From JAKAGZ01 sp035266865 (GTDB lineage Bacteria > Bacteroidota > Ignavibacteria > Ignavibacteriales > Ignavibacteriaceae), in contig DATFMR010000040.1 of the NCBI GenBank assembly GCA_035266865.1, forward strand, positions 65,802-129,801: 64,000 nt of DNA, read 5' to 3'. Shown here piece after piece: positions 46,509 to 55,217 of this stretch (within the stretch, counting starts at the first letter, position 1; every line of letters starts with the position of its first letter). The notes under the pieces are model-generated. The model was not told where the DNA came from, did no database searches, and saw only the letters and a list, made by a program, of their open reading frames with translations. A program made the translations under genes and the position numbers.

Positions 46509-47192
46509 ATGAAAATTCCAAGAGTTTTTCTGATAATTGTTTTTTGCAGCTTAGGATTAACAAATGCACAATTCGATCAAGGATTTTCAAGTAAACCAAT
46601 TATAACGGGAGGAATTTCTCTAGGTTATACAGGGGGATTTGGTTTACAAGGAAATATAATGATCTCCAATTTTGCCAAGGATTTTCCATTAGCAGTGAGA
46701 TTTGCTTTAGGATATTCATCTTTAGATCCGGGAAACCCAGCTGCAGCACGTAAAATATTCATTAATGATGCAACAAATGGAGTTCCTGAAAAAAGCGGAA
46801 CGGACTGGAATTATAGAATGGATCTTCTTTATCGGGTTCCCTTTTTATCTATTAATCGTTTCTATCTTTTCGGTGGTGCAAGATATTCTGCATTTTCCGG
46901 CGAATTTGATTTTATTAACGGAAATGAATTCTTTAAGATTAAGAGTAGTCAATGGGGACTTGGTTTTGGCGCTGAAAGTTATTTTATGATTGTTCCCAAG
47001 ATAGACTTTGTAATTTCTTCTGCAGTAGATTACTATTTTGATAGTGCGATTGAAGGACATGATACATCGTACGGCCCGGACGGACAAAATATTAATAGCA
47101 GAAATGGATATAATTATTCGGATGCTGATAAAGCAATTAATCAACCTAAATTAATGCTAAGAATATTATTTGGATTCAATATTCATTTTTAA
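46509..47192 (+). CDS. Hypothetical outer membrane beta-barrel protein
   Basis: The 227-residue protein has a signal peptide (about 1-20, ending TNA, mature start QFDQ) and Gly/aromatic alternating strands (GGISLGYTGGFGLQGNIM, AVRFALGYSSL, WGLGFGAESYFMI), ending LMLRILFGFNIHF with the terminal Phe of barrel proteins. CAGGAGTAG precedes the start. It lies between the two DoxX-like paralogues, but its family is not recognised. Confidence 0.72.
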   Translation: MKIPRVFLIIVFCSLGLTNAQFDQGFSSKPIITGGISLGYTGGFGLQGNIMISNFAKDFPLAVRFALGYSSLDPGNPAAARKIFINDATNGVPEKSGTDWNYRMDLLYRVPFLSINRFYLFGGARYSAFSGEFDFINGNEFFKIKSSQWGLGFGAESYFMIVPKIDFVISSAVDYYFDSAIEGHDTSYGPDGQNINSRNGYNYSDADKAINQPKLMLRILFGFNIHF

Positions 47193-47297
47193 TGATTAAG
47201 AATACAAATAAAACTAATCCGTCTCTCTTTCTGGCAATTTTTATTGATTTACGGAAAAAGAGAGAGAATTAAATATCAAAAATATTTAAATAAAAAA

Positions 47298-47675
47298 ATG
47301 AAAATTTTAGCTTCTCAACCGATAAGATTTATTTATGCTCTACTTTTTACAATTTTAGGATTGAATCATATAATAAATCCTGACGACTATCTTCCCTATG
47401 TCCCTACTTTCCTTCCCACAAGTATCTTTTGGGTATATCTGATTGGGACGTTTTTAATTATTGCTTCAATAAGCATCATCCTGAAAAAATATACTAAAAT
47501 AACCTGCCTGATACTTTCTATATTCCTTATTCTTGTCGTTTTTAGTGTGCACTTTCCATGTCTGTTTTATCCCAAGTTTATGCAGATATCAATTATAAAT
47601 ATTTTAAAGGACACTGGACTGGCAGGAGGGGGATTGATATTAGCCGGGGCAATTGATGTTTCTGAAGTAGAGTAA
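47298..47675 (+). CDS. DoxX-like four-helix membrane protein (paralogue)
   Basis: The start at the ATG 47298 gives a 125-residue protein beginning MKILASQPIRFIYALLF, which matches the paralogue at 45880 over its whole length (shared LGLNH/LGIMH, WVY(L), ASISI, MQ(I/S)SIIN(I/L)LKD, LAGGGLILAG). An upstream in-frame TTG at 47244 is unlikely because it would add a basic, non-homologous 18 residues. DoxX family members are small membrane proteins, some linked to redox stress. Role unknown. Confidence 0.78.
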   Translation: MKILASQPIRFIYALLFTILGLNHIINPDDYLPYVPTFLPTSIFWVYLIGTFLIIASISIILKKYTKITCLILSIFLILVVFSVHFPCLFYPKFMQISIINILKDTGLAGGGLILAGAIDVSEVE

Positions 47676-47946
47676 ATATTTTGATATCAATTTTTTTAAC
47701 AAATTTATATCGCGTTTTTTGCCCTTTTCCATAGATTTGCCGCATTTTGATACAGAATCTCATTTGAATTCAGTAAGAACTACCTTCTTTATCAAGTAAT
47801 ATTTTCTAAAATCCCATTTATTCGTCAAGCGGTAAGTAATTATTACATTATGCAGTATGGCACAGTTTTGATATAACTAGATATGCCCTTAAAGGAGAAT
47901 ATCAGGATAAGGGAAAAGGTTTTTATCAAAACATTTGGAGTTCAAA

Positions 47947-48624
47947 ATGAAAAAGTTCATAATATTACTCGCTTTTACTGGTCTTTTTTTGATGGGGTGT
48001 TCTGACACAGTTATGAATCCTGTTACAGAAAATGCTGCTCCTGAGGGTAATGAACAAGTTACAGCAATAACTGCTAAAAATACATCCAATACAATAGACA
48101 AATTGCATGAACTTGGATATTTAACTGATTTTTCAGTTGCAGAAAATACTTCAGGATTGTCAAAGTCTTCATCAAATGGAAATCATTCTCGATTTTCTCA
48201 AAGAAGTATTGGCTTATTCAAAAACATCCAGGGAAACTGGGGCGGTAATTTATTTATAAACCAGAGCTATAAAAATTTCAAGAATCTGGATGGATGGGTA
48301 AAAGCCTCAATTACATTCTCAAAGGGTTCTTTCAATTATTCAACTTTCGTTTTTATGATTGTTGATCCTGATGACGGTACTGTAACATTTTTCCCTCATA
48401 TGAATTTTGAAGGTGAAGTTACACTGGATGCTGAAATAGATGACATAGATATTTCAAATCTCCCTTCATCTAACGGAAACGGTCCCCAGTTCGTTTACTT
48501 CAATGATGATGGTACAAATGAAGTAATTCCGGCAGCTCAGGTTATAATTGACCAGGCAAATAATAGAGTTATTGTTAAAGGTGCAAAACTAAAACATTTT
48601 TCAAGATACGGATGGGCTAAATAG
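47947..48624 (+). CDS. Hypothetical lipoprotein
   Basis: The ATG at 47947 follows TTGGAG. A lipoprotein signal ends at LMGC, with Cys about 18. The mature region is Ser/Asn-rich at first (residues about 45-75), then a beta-rich domain (FVMIVDPDDGTVTFFPHMNFEGEV in parts), ending LKHFSRYGWAK. No family recognised. The TPR gene begins 34 nt downstream, perhaps in the same operon. Confidence 0.68.
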   Translation: MKKFIILLAFTGLFLMGCSDTVMNPVTENAAPEGNEQVTAITAKNTSNTIDKLHELGYLTDFSVAENTSGLSKSSSNGNHSRFSQRSIGLFKNIQGNWGGNLFINQSYKNFKNLDGWVKASITFSKGSFNYSTFVFMIVDPDDGTVTFFPHMNFEGEVTLDAEIDDIDISNLPSSNGNGPQFVYFNDDGTNEVIPAAQVIIDQANNRVIVKGAKLKHFSRYGWAK

Positions 48625-48658
48625 TCTATTTTTAGTTTTTACATTTAATAAATTTAAA

Positions 48659-49915
48659 TTGGGAATTACTAAAGTGGAAAAAAATAAATTAGATTATAAT
48701 AAGTTATTTAAGGAAATTCTTAGCAGCTTCTTTACAAAAAAAGAAATCTCCAGTTTCCAGAAATTGATTTTTGTAAAAAAGCCTGTTAAAAAGAGTCCTT
48801 CCTTATCAAAACTAAATAAAAATCAGATAGATCTAAATATAGGTGCAGAATCAGATATTCAGAGACAAATTGATCTTCTAATTACTTTCGCATCAGAAAA
48901 ACTTAACCAAACCAAATACCTAAGCCTGTTACAACACCTAGGACAATATTGCATAACAGTTGGCGAGATCAATTCTGCAGCCTATATCTTTGATATAGTT
49001 ATCTCAAAATCCAAATCAAAAAAATCACCGGCTGAGACCAGGGCCAGTGCAATGGATTCGCTTGCAGAAATTTACAGAAGAAAGGCAGAATGGGATAATA
49101 GCTTTAATTATGCAAAAAAGGCGCTCGCTATTTATAAAAAGAGTAACAATAAAAAAGGACAGGGAGTCTGCCTAAATCTTATTGGTACTATTTATGGTGA
49201 GTTAGGTAATTTTAAAAAGGCTAAAGAATATCTTACAAAGAGTTTGGAGACTGTATCCGGTACAAGAGATACTGATTTACTTGGGAGAGTTCAAATAAAC
49301 CTGGGAATAGTCAATAGCATTCTTGGTTATAATGAAGATGCTCTTTCTTATCTAAATCGTGCACTAGTTAATTATCAGAAACTATCTAATCAAAAAAGAA
49401 TTGCGGAAATCCAGCACAATATCGGAATGACGCATGCCAGTATCAATAAGCACGAAACAGCAATGAAGCACTTCAATAGAAGCATTGCAACTTCAATGAA
49501 GATCGGATACCTACCTAATATCGGAATTTCTTATCTTGGTAAATCGTTTACTTTTGCAAAACAGGAAGATTACGCAATGGCTGAAGCATTTGCCGATAAA
49601 GCAATGCAGATTTGTCATATGGTAGATGATAAGCTTTCTATTGCAGATGCATATAAAATAAAAGGAATGATTCAGCGTGATCTTAAGAATTATGGCAATG
49701 CTGAAAATTTCCTGAATACCAGCCTAAGAATTAACAGAGAATTAGGAAATAAGTTAAACGAAGCAGAATCAGCTTATGAACTTGGCGTATTTTACAAGAA
49801 TCGTGGGAACAAAAATAAAAGTAAATCCAACTTAAATTCAGCATTAAAATATTATAAGACTCTAAAAGCTGAAACAAAAATAAGAGAAATAAAAAGTCAA
49901 ATCGCTTCCCTATAG
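48659..49915 (+). CDS. TPR repeat protein
   Basis: The 418-residue soluble protein has about six to seven tandem tetratricopeptide repeats from about residue 120 on, for example SLAEIYRRKAEWDNSFNYAKKALAIYK and NLIGTIYGELGNFKKAKEYL (in parts). The N-terminal 110 residues are Lys-rich without a known motif. No signal peptide. The start may be TTG at 48659 or GTG at 48674; neither has a clear ribosome site. It converges on the nitrilase gene, ending 7 nt from its stop. TPRs are binding scaffolds; partner unknown. Confidence 0.8.
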   Translation: MGITKVEKNKLDYNKLFKEILSSFFTKKEISSFQKLIFVKKPVKKSPSLSKLNKNQIDLNIGAESDIQRQIDLLITFASEKLNQTKYLSLLQHLGQYCITVGEINSAAYIFDIVISKSKSKKSPAETRASAMDSLAEIYRRKAEWDNSFNYAKKALAIYKKSNNKKGQGVCLNLIGTIYGELGNFKKAKEYLTKSLETVSGTRDTDLLGRVQINLGIVNSILGYNEDALSYLNRALVNYQKLSNQKRIAEIQHNIGMTHASINKHETAMKHFNRSIATSMKIGYLPNIGISYLGKSFTFAKQEDYAMAEAFADKAMQICHMVDDKLSIADAYKIKGMIQRDLKNYGNAENFLNTSLRINRELGNKLNEAESAYELGVFYKNRGNKNKSKSNLNSALKYYKTLKAETKIREIKSQIASL

Positions 49916-49922
49916 GTTTGAC

Positions 49923-50795
49923 CTACGGAGCTTCTTCAATTACTGCTGGTTTGGCATAAATATCTTTTCGTTTATCCAATAAAGGTATTGTAGAACCTTT
50001 AATCCTGTTTTCATCCAGCAATGATAAATCTAGATCAGCAATAATAATCTGTTCCTGATTTATTACTCCTTCAGCAGCAATTCCATCTCTTGAAAAGGGA
50101 AAATCAGAAGGTGTCATTATTGAAGCCTGGCCATAATGAAGATTCAGATTTTCAACCGGTAAATTGCCCACTGTACTTGTCATCGCAACGAATACCTGGT
50201 TCTCAATTGCCCTTGCATGGCAACAATACTTTACTCTTAAAAAGCCCTGTCTGTCATCCGTGCAGGAAGGCACAAAAATAATTTCTGCCCCGGCTTCTGA
50301 AACCATTCTTGCAGCTTCCGGAAATTCAACGTCATAGCAAACCATAATTGAAATTGGAGCATATTTAGTATTAAAAACTTTGAATGATTCACCGGGTTCA
50401 GTTTTCCATAATTCCTTTTCCCATCTTGTTCTGTGAACTTTATCCTGCGTAAATACATTACCGGATGGAGTAAATAAATAAGCTCTGTTTATCAATCCCC
50501 CATTAAGATTTGTAGGATGTGTCCCGCCAATCAAATAAAAATTATTCTGTTTTGCATAAGCTTTCATTAAACTGATATATTGTTCAGTATATTCACCAAG
50601 CCTTCTCACTGCAGAAGGAGCATCTTTAGTTTGGACAAAAGATAAGAGCTGTGTAGTAAAAAGTTCCGGCAAAAGTACATAATGCGGGTGATATTCAGCC
50701 GCCGAGTCCATTACAAAATCAAGTTGCTGCTCAAATTCATCCCAGCTATTGATTTTTTTTAAATGGTATTGAACTGCTGCGATTCTAACTCTCAT
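49923..50795 (-). CDS. Carbon-nitrogen hydrolase (nitrilase superfamily)
   Basis: The 290-residue protein has the family triad: Glu44 in LLPELF, Lys119 in DKVHRTRWE and Cys153 in MVCYDVEFPE. It acts on amides or nitriles; substrate unknown. The gene overlaps the GNAT gene by one base (TAATG). In many bacteria the same two domains are fused in one GNAT/carbon-nitrogen hydrolase protein, so this pair probably acts together. Confidence 0.9.
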   Translation of the reverse strand: MRVRIAAVQYHLKKINSWDEFEQQLDFVMDSAAEYHPHYVLLPELFTTQLLSFVQTKDAPSAVRRLGEYTEQYISLMKAYAKQNNFYLIGGTHPTNLNGGLINRAYLFTPSGNVFTQDKVHRTRWEKELWKTEPGESFKVFNTKYAPISIMVCYDVEFPEAARMVSEAGAEIIFVPSCTDDRQGFLRVKYCCHARAIENQVFVAMTSTVGNLPVENLNLHYGQASIMTPSDFPFSRDGIAAEGVINQEQIIIADLDLSLLDENRIKGSTIPLLDKRKDIYAKPAVIEEAP

Positions 50796-51433
50796 TACTC
50801 CTCTCCTTTTGGTGGTTTGTAATCTTGATTAAGCCATACGATCAATGTTGCATTTTCAAGCGAATCTTTATCGCCAACTAAATATTGATCAATAATATCA
50901 CAAAACTGAAATCCTTCTTTCATCTGAAATCTAAGAACCGGGTCATAAATATCGCCCCAAATTACGTGCATTGCGTAGGTATGTGGATCAAATTTATGGG
51001 CGTATTTATGATAGTTTGGAATTCTTCCAGCGGCGATTATCCTTTTTAAATTGAGCTGCCTGCATAATTTTCTTCGGGCGGAATATATTTTTTTACCTAT
51101 ACCCCTTTTTCTTAAATCAGGATCCACACAAACTTCCGCACCATACAAAGTTTTACCTTCCGGTCTGTGAGTATTAAAAGTGCCTTTGCCTGTAATTTCT
51201 CCCCAATTTTTAAATGGTCCATATTCCTCCCAGAAAATAATTAACGAACTTGAAGTTCCAACTATTTTACCCTCGAATTCTGCTACGAACTGTCCTTCGG
51301 GAAAAACTTTAATGTGATTTTCCAATTGTTCTGTTGACCACGGCTTTTGATGAATATATACTTTTTGTTGCAGTGTTCTTATCTCATCAAAATCAGTTCT
51401 TTCAGTATTCCTGATTATAACCTTCGAAATCAT
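50795..51433 (-). CDS. GNAT family N-acetyltransferase
   Basis: The 212-residue protein has an acetyl-CoA-binding motif (VDPDLRKRGIGKKIYSARRKLC in parts) and the opening IIRNTERTDFDEIRTLQQKVY of a GNAT domain. The acceptor is unknown. The coupling to the nitrilase gene, and the known fusion of both domains elsewhere, suggests a common pathway. Confidence 0.88.
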   Translation of the reverse strand: MISKVIIRNTERTDFDEIRTLQQKVYIHQKPWSTEQLENHIKVFPEGQFVAEFEGKIVGTSSSLIIFWEEYGPFKNWGEITGKGTFNTHRPEGKTLYGAEVCVDPDLRKRGIGKKIYSARRKLCRQLNLKRIIAAGRIPNYHKYAHKFDPHTYAMHVIWGDIYDPVLRFQMKEGFQFCDIIDQYLVGDKDSLENATLIVWLNQDYKPPKGEE

Positions 51434-51550
51434 AAATCTTCCTTAATATTTAATTTATACGGATCAATGGAATTCCAAACTTTAACAATGATCATTGAAG
51501 GTTGGTATATCTATAATATATAAATATTTAGACAAATATGAAGTAATAAT

Positions 51551-51575
51551 AAAGCCGCAAATAAATTGCGGCTTT
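51551..51575. terminator. Terminator downstream of the DUF6588 gene
   Basis: AAAGCCGCAA pairs perfectly with TTGCGGCTTT around ATAAA. On the minus strand it is followed by ATTATTATT-type sequence 28 nt past the DUF6588 stop. Flanking A/T tracts make it usable from both sides. Confidence 0.85.
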
Positions 51576-51603
51576 AAACTAAAAATTCAGTAAAAATTAG
51601 ATA

Positions 51604-52665
51604 TTAAAATCCGAAAGTTAAACCAGCACTTGCGGTTTTAATTTTTGCAAATTTGTAATCTACATTAAGATTAAGAATTGACAATTTAAATGATAGCCCA
51701 GCGGTAAATGCAGCCGAATTCTCTCCTTTAAGTTCAAATGAAATATTGTCTGTTTTAGTAATAGTTGTATTTCCAGAAGTTTCATCATAAGTATAATCAT
51801 AATTTATAGTCGTGGTTGAGGTTTCGGTTGTTAGAGCAAAATATGGAGTAACGGCGATTACACTACCGAAAGTTTTGCTCGCGTATATTCCAAACATAGA
51901 GGCTTTTGTTTCAAATACAGTTCCAACTTTCAAATCCTGGTAAAATCCGCCTACAGCAATATCAATCGGAAAAGGTGAATCAAACCAGACAGCAGGGTTA
52001 TGCATTCCGCCAAATCCCCAATATGTAAAATCTCCAAGATCTTTTATATTAACTTTTGGGAACCACCTGAAAGCCACACTTGTACCCCAAACCGTTCCTA
52101 TTCCCAACTGGATTGCAGCGGTAGGGAAAATTGAAAGATCATTTAAGAATCCTTTAACATCCGTCAGATTATAATTTGGAATTGTTTGCCCCTGAACCTG
52201 CTGTCCCTGGAAATCCAGTACTACATTCTGATTATCTGAACCCATTATTGTTGGGCCCGAAATTTTTAAAGACCAGCTATGACTTAATAATTCATCGTGG
52301 ATACTCTGCCTTAACATTGGATCTGTAGTTGCACTTGCAGCTATATCAGTGGCCTGGCTTTCAGTAAAATTGAAAGAGCCTACGGTGCTGAAAGTTTTCT
52401 CAGCATCACTTATAATAGAACCCATAGCTATTATTTTAAGTTCTAAATTAAAAGAGAACTTAGAAGGTTCGGGGGCTTTTGTTACCCAACCGGTATTAAG
52501 ATTTGAGCCAAAACTGCTTATTGCAGGACCGACATATCCTTTGGCCGCATCTGATGACAGATTTTTTATTGTGTTATTAAAGCTATTGTCATTAGTTTGA
52601 GCAAAGGTCGAGACAGAAATCAAAATCATGCTACAGACAACTAAAGCCGATGCAATTTTCTTCAC
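51604..52665 (-). CDS. DUF6588 family protein (putative outer membrane beta-barrel)
   Basis: The 353-residue protein has a signal peptide (about 1-22, ending TFA) and a long run of amphipathic strands ending KIKTASAGLTFGF. The N-terminal mature segment KGYVGPAISSFGSNLNTGW and KFSFNLELKIIAMGS match DUF6588, a Bacteroidota family of exported beta proteins. Function unknown. It is monocistronic with its own terminator. Confidence 0.78.
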   Translation of the reverse strand: MKKIASALVVCSMILISVSTFAQTNDNSFNNTIKNLSSDAAKGYVGPAISSFGSNLNTGWVTKAPEPSKFSFNLELKIIAMGSIISDAEKTFSTVGSFNFTESQATDIAASATTDPMLRQSIHDELLSHSWSLKISGPTIMGSDNQNVVLDFQGQQVQGQTIPNYNLTDVKGFLNDLSIFPTAAIQLGIGTVWGTSVAFRWFPKVNIKDLGDFTYWGFGGMHNPAVWFDSPFPIDIAVGGFYQDLKVGTVFETKASMFGIYASKTFGSVIAVTPYFALTTETSTTTINYDYTYDETSGNTTITKTDNISFELKGENSAAFTAGLSFKLSILNLNVDYKFAKIKTASAGLTFGF

Positions 52666-52779
52666 GGGACCTCCAATAATGAAAAATTTTAAATTAAAAT
52701 ATCCATAATAATAGAAAAGATACAGATTTACTTAACAAATATATCAGTAAAAATAACACAAAGATGTGATAAACAAAAA

Positions 52780-53469
52780 TCAAATATCCAGGTAATCAGC
52801 CCAGATTTTAAAGAGTTTAGATGTAGCTAATACGTCATTTCCGCAATAGATAGCAATTTCCTTTGTTTTCCCCGCCTCATATAAATTTTTAACATCCATA
52901 CCCGAAATTCCTTTAGATTTTGGTGATTCAATTCCGAATGCATTACAATAAAAATCGAGGTTAAATTTTCTGGTCAGACCGTAATAAGTAAATTGATCCA
53001 GCAGATCGATGTGAAATGATTTATCGTACCGGTTTGTGATTAAATATTTTGTCGGTTTTATTTTCAACATCGCAGATCGGAGCATTAAAAAGGGAGCGTC
53101 AAAAGTTCTTCCATTAAATGTTACTACTTTATCAGCAAATTCAATTATTTTCCAGAAAGATTTGAGCATTTCATTTTCGTCTAATCCTTTAAATTGAGAT
53201 TGCTTATCCTCTGCCTGCCACTCTTCTCTATTATTACTTTCGTAATAAACAAATGATTTGTTTTTCTCGATATCATATATACCGATAGCCACTATTTTTG
53301 AAGTAAATGGATAAAGGCTGGTGTATCTTATAGCATCATCGATTTTTTGTGTTTTGATTTTTTCGTTGGGTTCTTTTTCTGCATATCGCAAAAGGTATTC
53401 ACGTTGGCTTTCTGCAAGAGATTCAAATGGATATGCAGATGTCTCAATATCGAAAACAATCGTTCGCAT
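52780..53469 (-). CDS. DEDDy-type 3'-5' exonuclease (ribonuclease H-like)
   Basis: The 229-residue protein has the DnaQ-like layout: FDIETS (Asp7, Glu9), VVTFNGRTFDAPFL (second Asp) and YCGND with the Tyr-x3-Asp of the DEDDy class. It resembles the predicted PolB-like 3'-5' exonuclease family, with a YprB-like shape. Substrate (DNA or RNA) is not determined. Confidence 0.82.
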   Translation of the reverse strand: MRTIVFDIETSAYPFESLAESQREYLLRYAEKEPNEKIKTQKIDDAIRYTSLYPFTSKIVAIGIYDIEKNKSFVYYESNNREEWQAEDKQSQFKGLDENEMLKSFWKIIEFADKVVTFNGRTFDAPFLMLRSAMLKIKPTKYLITNRYDKSFHIDLLDQFTYYGLTRKFNLDFYCNAFGIESPKSKGISGMDVKNLYEAGKTKEIAIYCGNDVLATSKLFKIWADYLDI

Positions 53470-53505
53470 TGAATTATTCCCCGTTTTTGTGAAACAAATT
53501 TAATG

Positions 53506-53955
53506 CTATTTTTCAGCGAGTATTCTTACCGAAGGCTCAAATTCCTTTACTTTATTGAAAAAGTCTTCTGTAAAATTTAGAGATTTTCTTGTTTTGGGAT
53601 CCACCTGTACAATAACTCCGCTACCCGTCGTTATCGTTTTTTTCAATTTAACATTTTCTATTAAGTGGTCAAAACCAAATGAGGAATTTTTTATAAAAGA
53701 GATTTTTGAATAAATATTTAACTGATCATCAAATCTTGCGTGATCAAGGTAATTGATTTCATTTTTTACTATGAAGAATAACTTTCCATCAGAGAATAAT
53801 CCGTTCTCAGGCAGCAATCCTGCGGCTTTTATATAGTCCAGCCTCCCTTCTTCAAAATAATTGATATAAACAGCATTGTTGCAAACACCAAGCATATCAA
53901 CTTCATTAAATCTGACTTTAACGGTTATATTATGTTTAAAATCCTTTATTTCCAT
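53506..53955 (-). CDS. Acyl-CoA thioesterase, YbgC/4HBT type
   Basis: The 149-residue hot-dog fold protein has VRFNEVDMLGVCNNAVYINYF with the catalytic Asp20 (written here as a 19-residue segment). Asn replaces His in the canonical HxxY-type segment that follows. YbgC-type enzymes hydrolyse acyl-CoA and can act with the Tol-Pal region; tolQ-like genes are not here. It starts 5 nt before the threonine aldolase stop in the same direction. Confidence 0.85.
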   Translation of the reverse strand: MEIKDFKHNITVKVRFNEVDMLGVCNNAVYINYFEEGRLDYIKAAGLLPENGLFSDGKLFFIVKNEINYLDHARFDDQLNIYSKISFIKNSSFGFDHLIENVKLKKTITTGSGVIVQVDPKTRKSLNFTEDFFNKVKEFEPSVRILAEK

Positions 53956-53959
53956 ATAA

Positions 53960-54988
53960 TCAAAAAACCTGGTTAATAATATTTATTGCCTTTTTAATTT
54001 CATCGAAAGATACATCAAGATGAGTAATTGCCCTAAGTGAATCAACTCTTCCAACCAGCAGCAGCAATCCTTTCTCTTTACATTTTTTCAGAGATTCTTC
54101 AATTGTCATTTTCAGGGGTTTGAAGATGAGGATATTGGTCTGAACGGAATCCATATCTATTTCAAGATTTGGATTTTCATTAATCGCTTTAGCTAACATT
54201 TGTGCTTTTTCGTGATCTTCTTTCAACCTAGCAATATTATTCTTGAGAGCATACAATCCTCCTGCAGCCATAATTCCAAGCTGTCTCATTCCCCCGCCCC
54301 AGGCTTTTCTTATCCTGAAAGCTTCCTGAATAATATCTTTACTCCCGCCAATTATTGAACCGATAGGCGCGCCAAGTCCTTTTGAAAGACAACAAGAAAT
54401 TGTATCAAAATGTGAAGCATATTCTTTTACCGAAATCCCTGTTTCAACGGAAGCATTCCATATCCTGGCTCCGTCAAGATGAAAATAAAGATTATACTTT
54501 TTTGCTAGGTTTTTTAAGGCAATAATATTATCAATAGGATGGATTGTTCCGCCTGCACGGTTGTGAGTATTTTCAACTTCAATTACTTTGGTTTTCGGCA
54601 TATAATAAGCGCTGGCAGGTCTTATATATATCTCAACCTGTTTGGGAGTAAAAACACCGTTTTCCCCCTGCACAGTCAATAATTGAATTCCGCTTAATGC
54701 CGCCGGAGAACCGGATTCATAATTAAAAATATGAGAGTTAAACTCGCAGACAACTTCATCGCCCGGATTTGTTAAAACATTCAGACAAATCTGGTTTCCC
54801 ATTACCCCACTCGGAACGTAAAGCGCTGCTTCTTTGCCCAGGAGATCCGCCGCGTATTCTTCAAGTTTATTAACTGTCGGATCTTCTCTAAAAACATCAT
54901 CACCAACTTCTGCTTCAAACATAGCTTTACGCATTTCCAGAGAAGGTTTTGTAACAGTGTCACTTCTTAAATCAATATAATTTTCCAT
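53960..54988 (-). CDS. ltaE: Low-specificity L-threonine aldolase
   Basis: The 342-residue PLP enzyme cleaves L-threonine (and allo-threonine) to glycine and acetaldehyde. It starts IDLRSDTVTKPS, has the HLDGARIWNAS segment (PLP-binding Asp) and SKGLGAPIGS with Lys203 for the Schiff base. Length and motifs are normal. The divergent or upstream gap contains the nested repeat described at 55062-55205. Confidence 0.93.
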   Translation of the reverse strand: MENYIDLRSDTVTKPSLEMRKAMFEAEVGDDVFREDPTVNKLEEYAADLLGKEAALYVPSGVMGNQICLNVLTNPGDEVVCEFNSHIFNYESGSPAALSGIQLLTVQGENGVFTPKQVEIYIRPASAYYMPKTKVIEVENTHNRAGGTIHPIDNIIALKNLAKKYNLYFHLDGARIWNASVETGISVKEYASHFDTISCCLSKGLGAPIGSIIGGSKDIIQEAFRIRKAWGGGMRQLGIMAAGGLYALKNNIARLKEDHEKAQMLAKAINENPNLEIDMDSVQTNILIFKPLKMTIEESLKKCKEKGLLLLVGRVDSLRAITHLDVSFDEIKKAINIINQVF

Positions 54989-55061
54989 TTTATACCGTGT
55001 TTATACTTTTTAAATTTAATAAAACTTATGTAATTGTTCAGCATTTAAAATGATTTGGCGG

Positions 55062-55205
55062 TGTCTCAATTTCACAATATGTCATCCCGAACTTGTTTCG
55101 GGATCTCTTAATTTTCTGAAGATTCTGAAATAAACCTGCCTTTTACCGGTAGGCAGGTTCAGAATGACAATTAACTTATTATTATTAAAAAGTGAAATTG
55201 AGACA
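55062..55205. repeat. 144-bp nested palindromic element with 14-bp terminal inverted repeats
   Basis: TGTCTCAATTTCAC at the left end is the exact inverse of GTGAAATTGAGACA at the right end. Inside are GTCAT/ATGAC inverted copies, a hairpin CCCGAAC-TT-GTTTCGGG and a hairpin AACCTGCCT/AGGCAGGTT around an ACCGGT core. No target duplication flanks it. It begins 12 nt after the lnt stop. It resembles MITE- or REP-like elements of this bacterial group. Confidence 0.7.
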
Positions 55206-55217
55206 TTATCGGAAACA

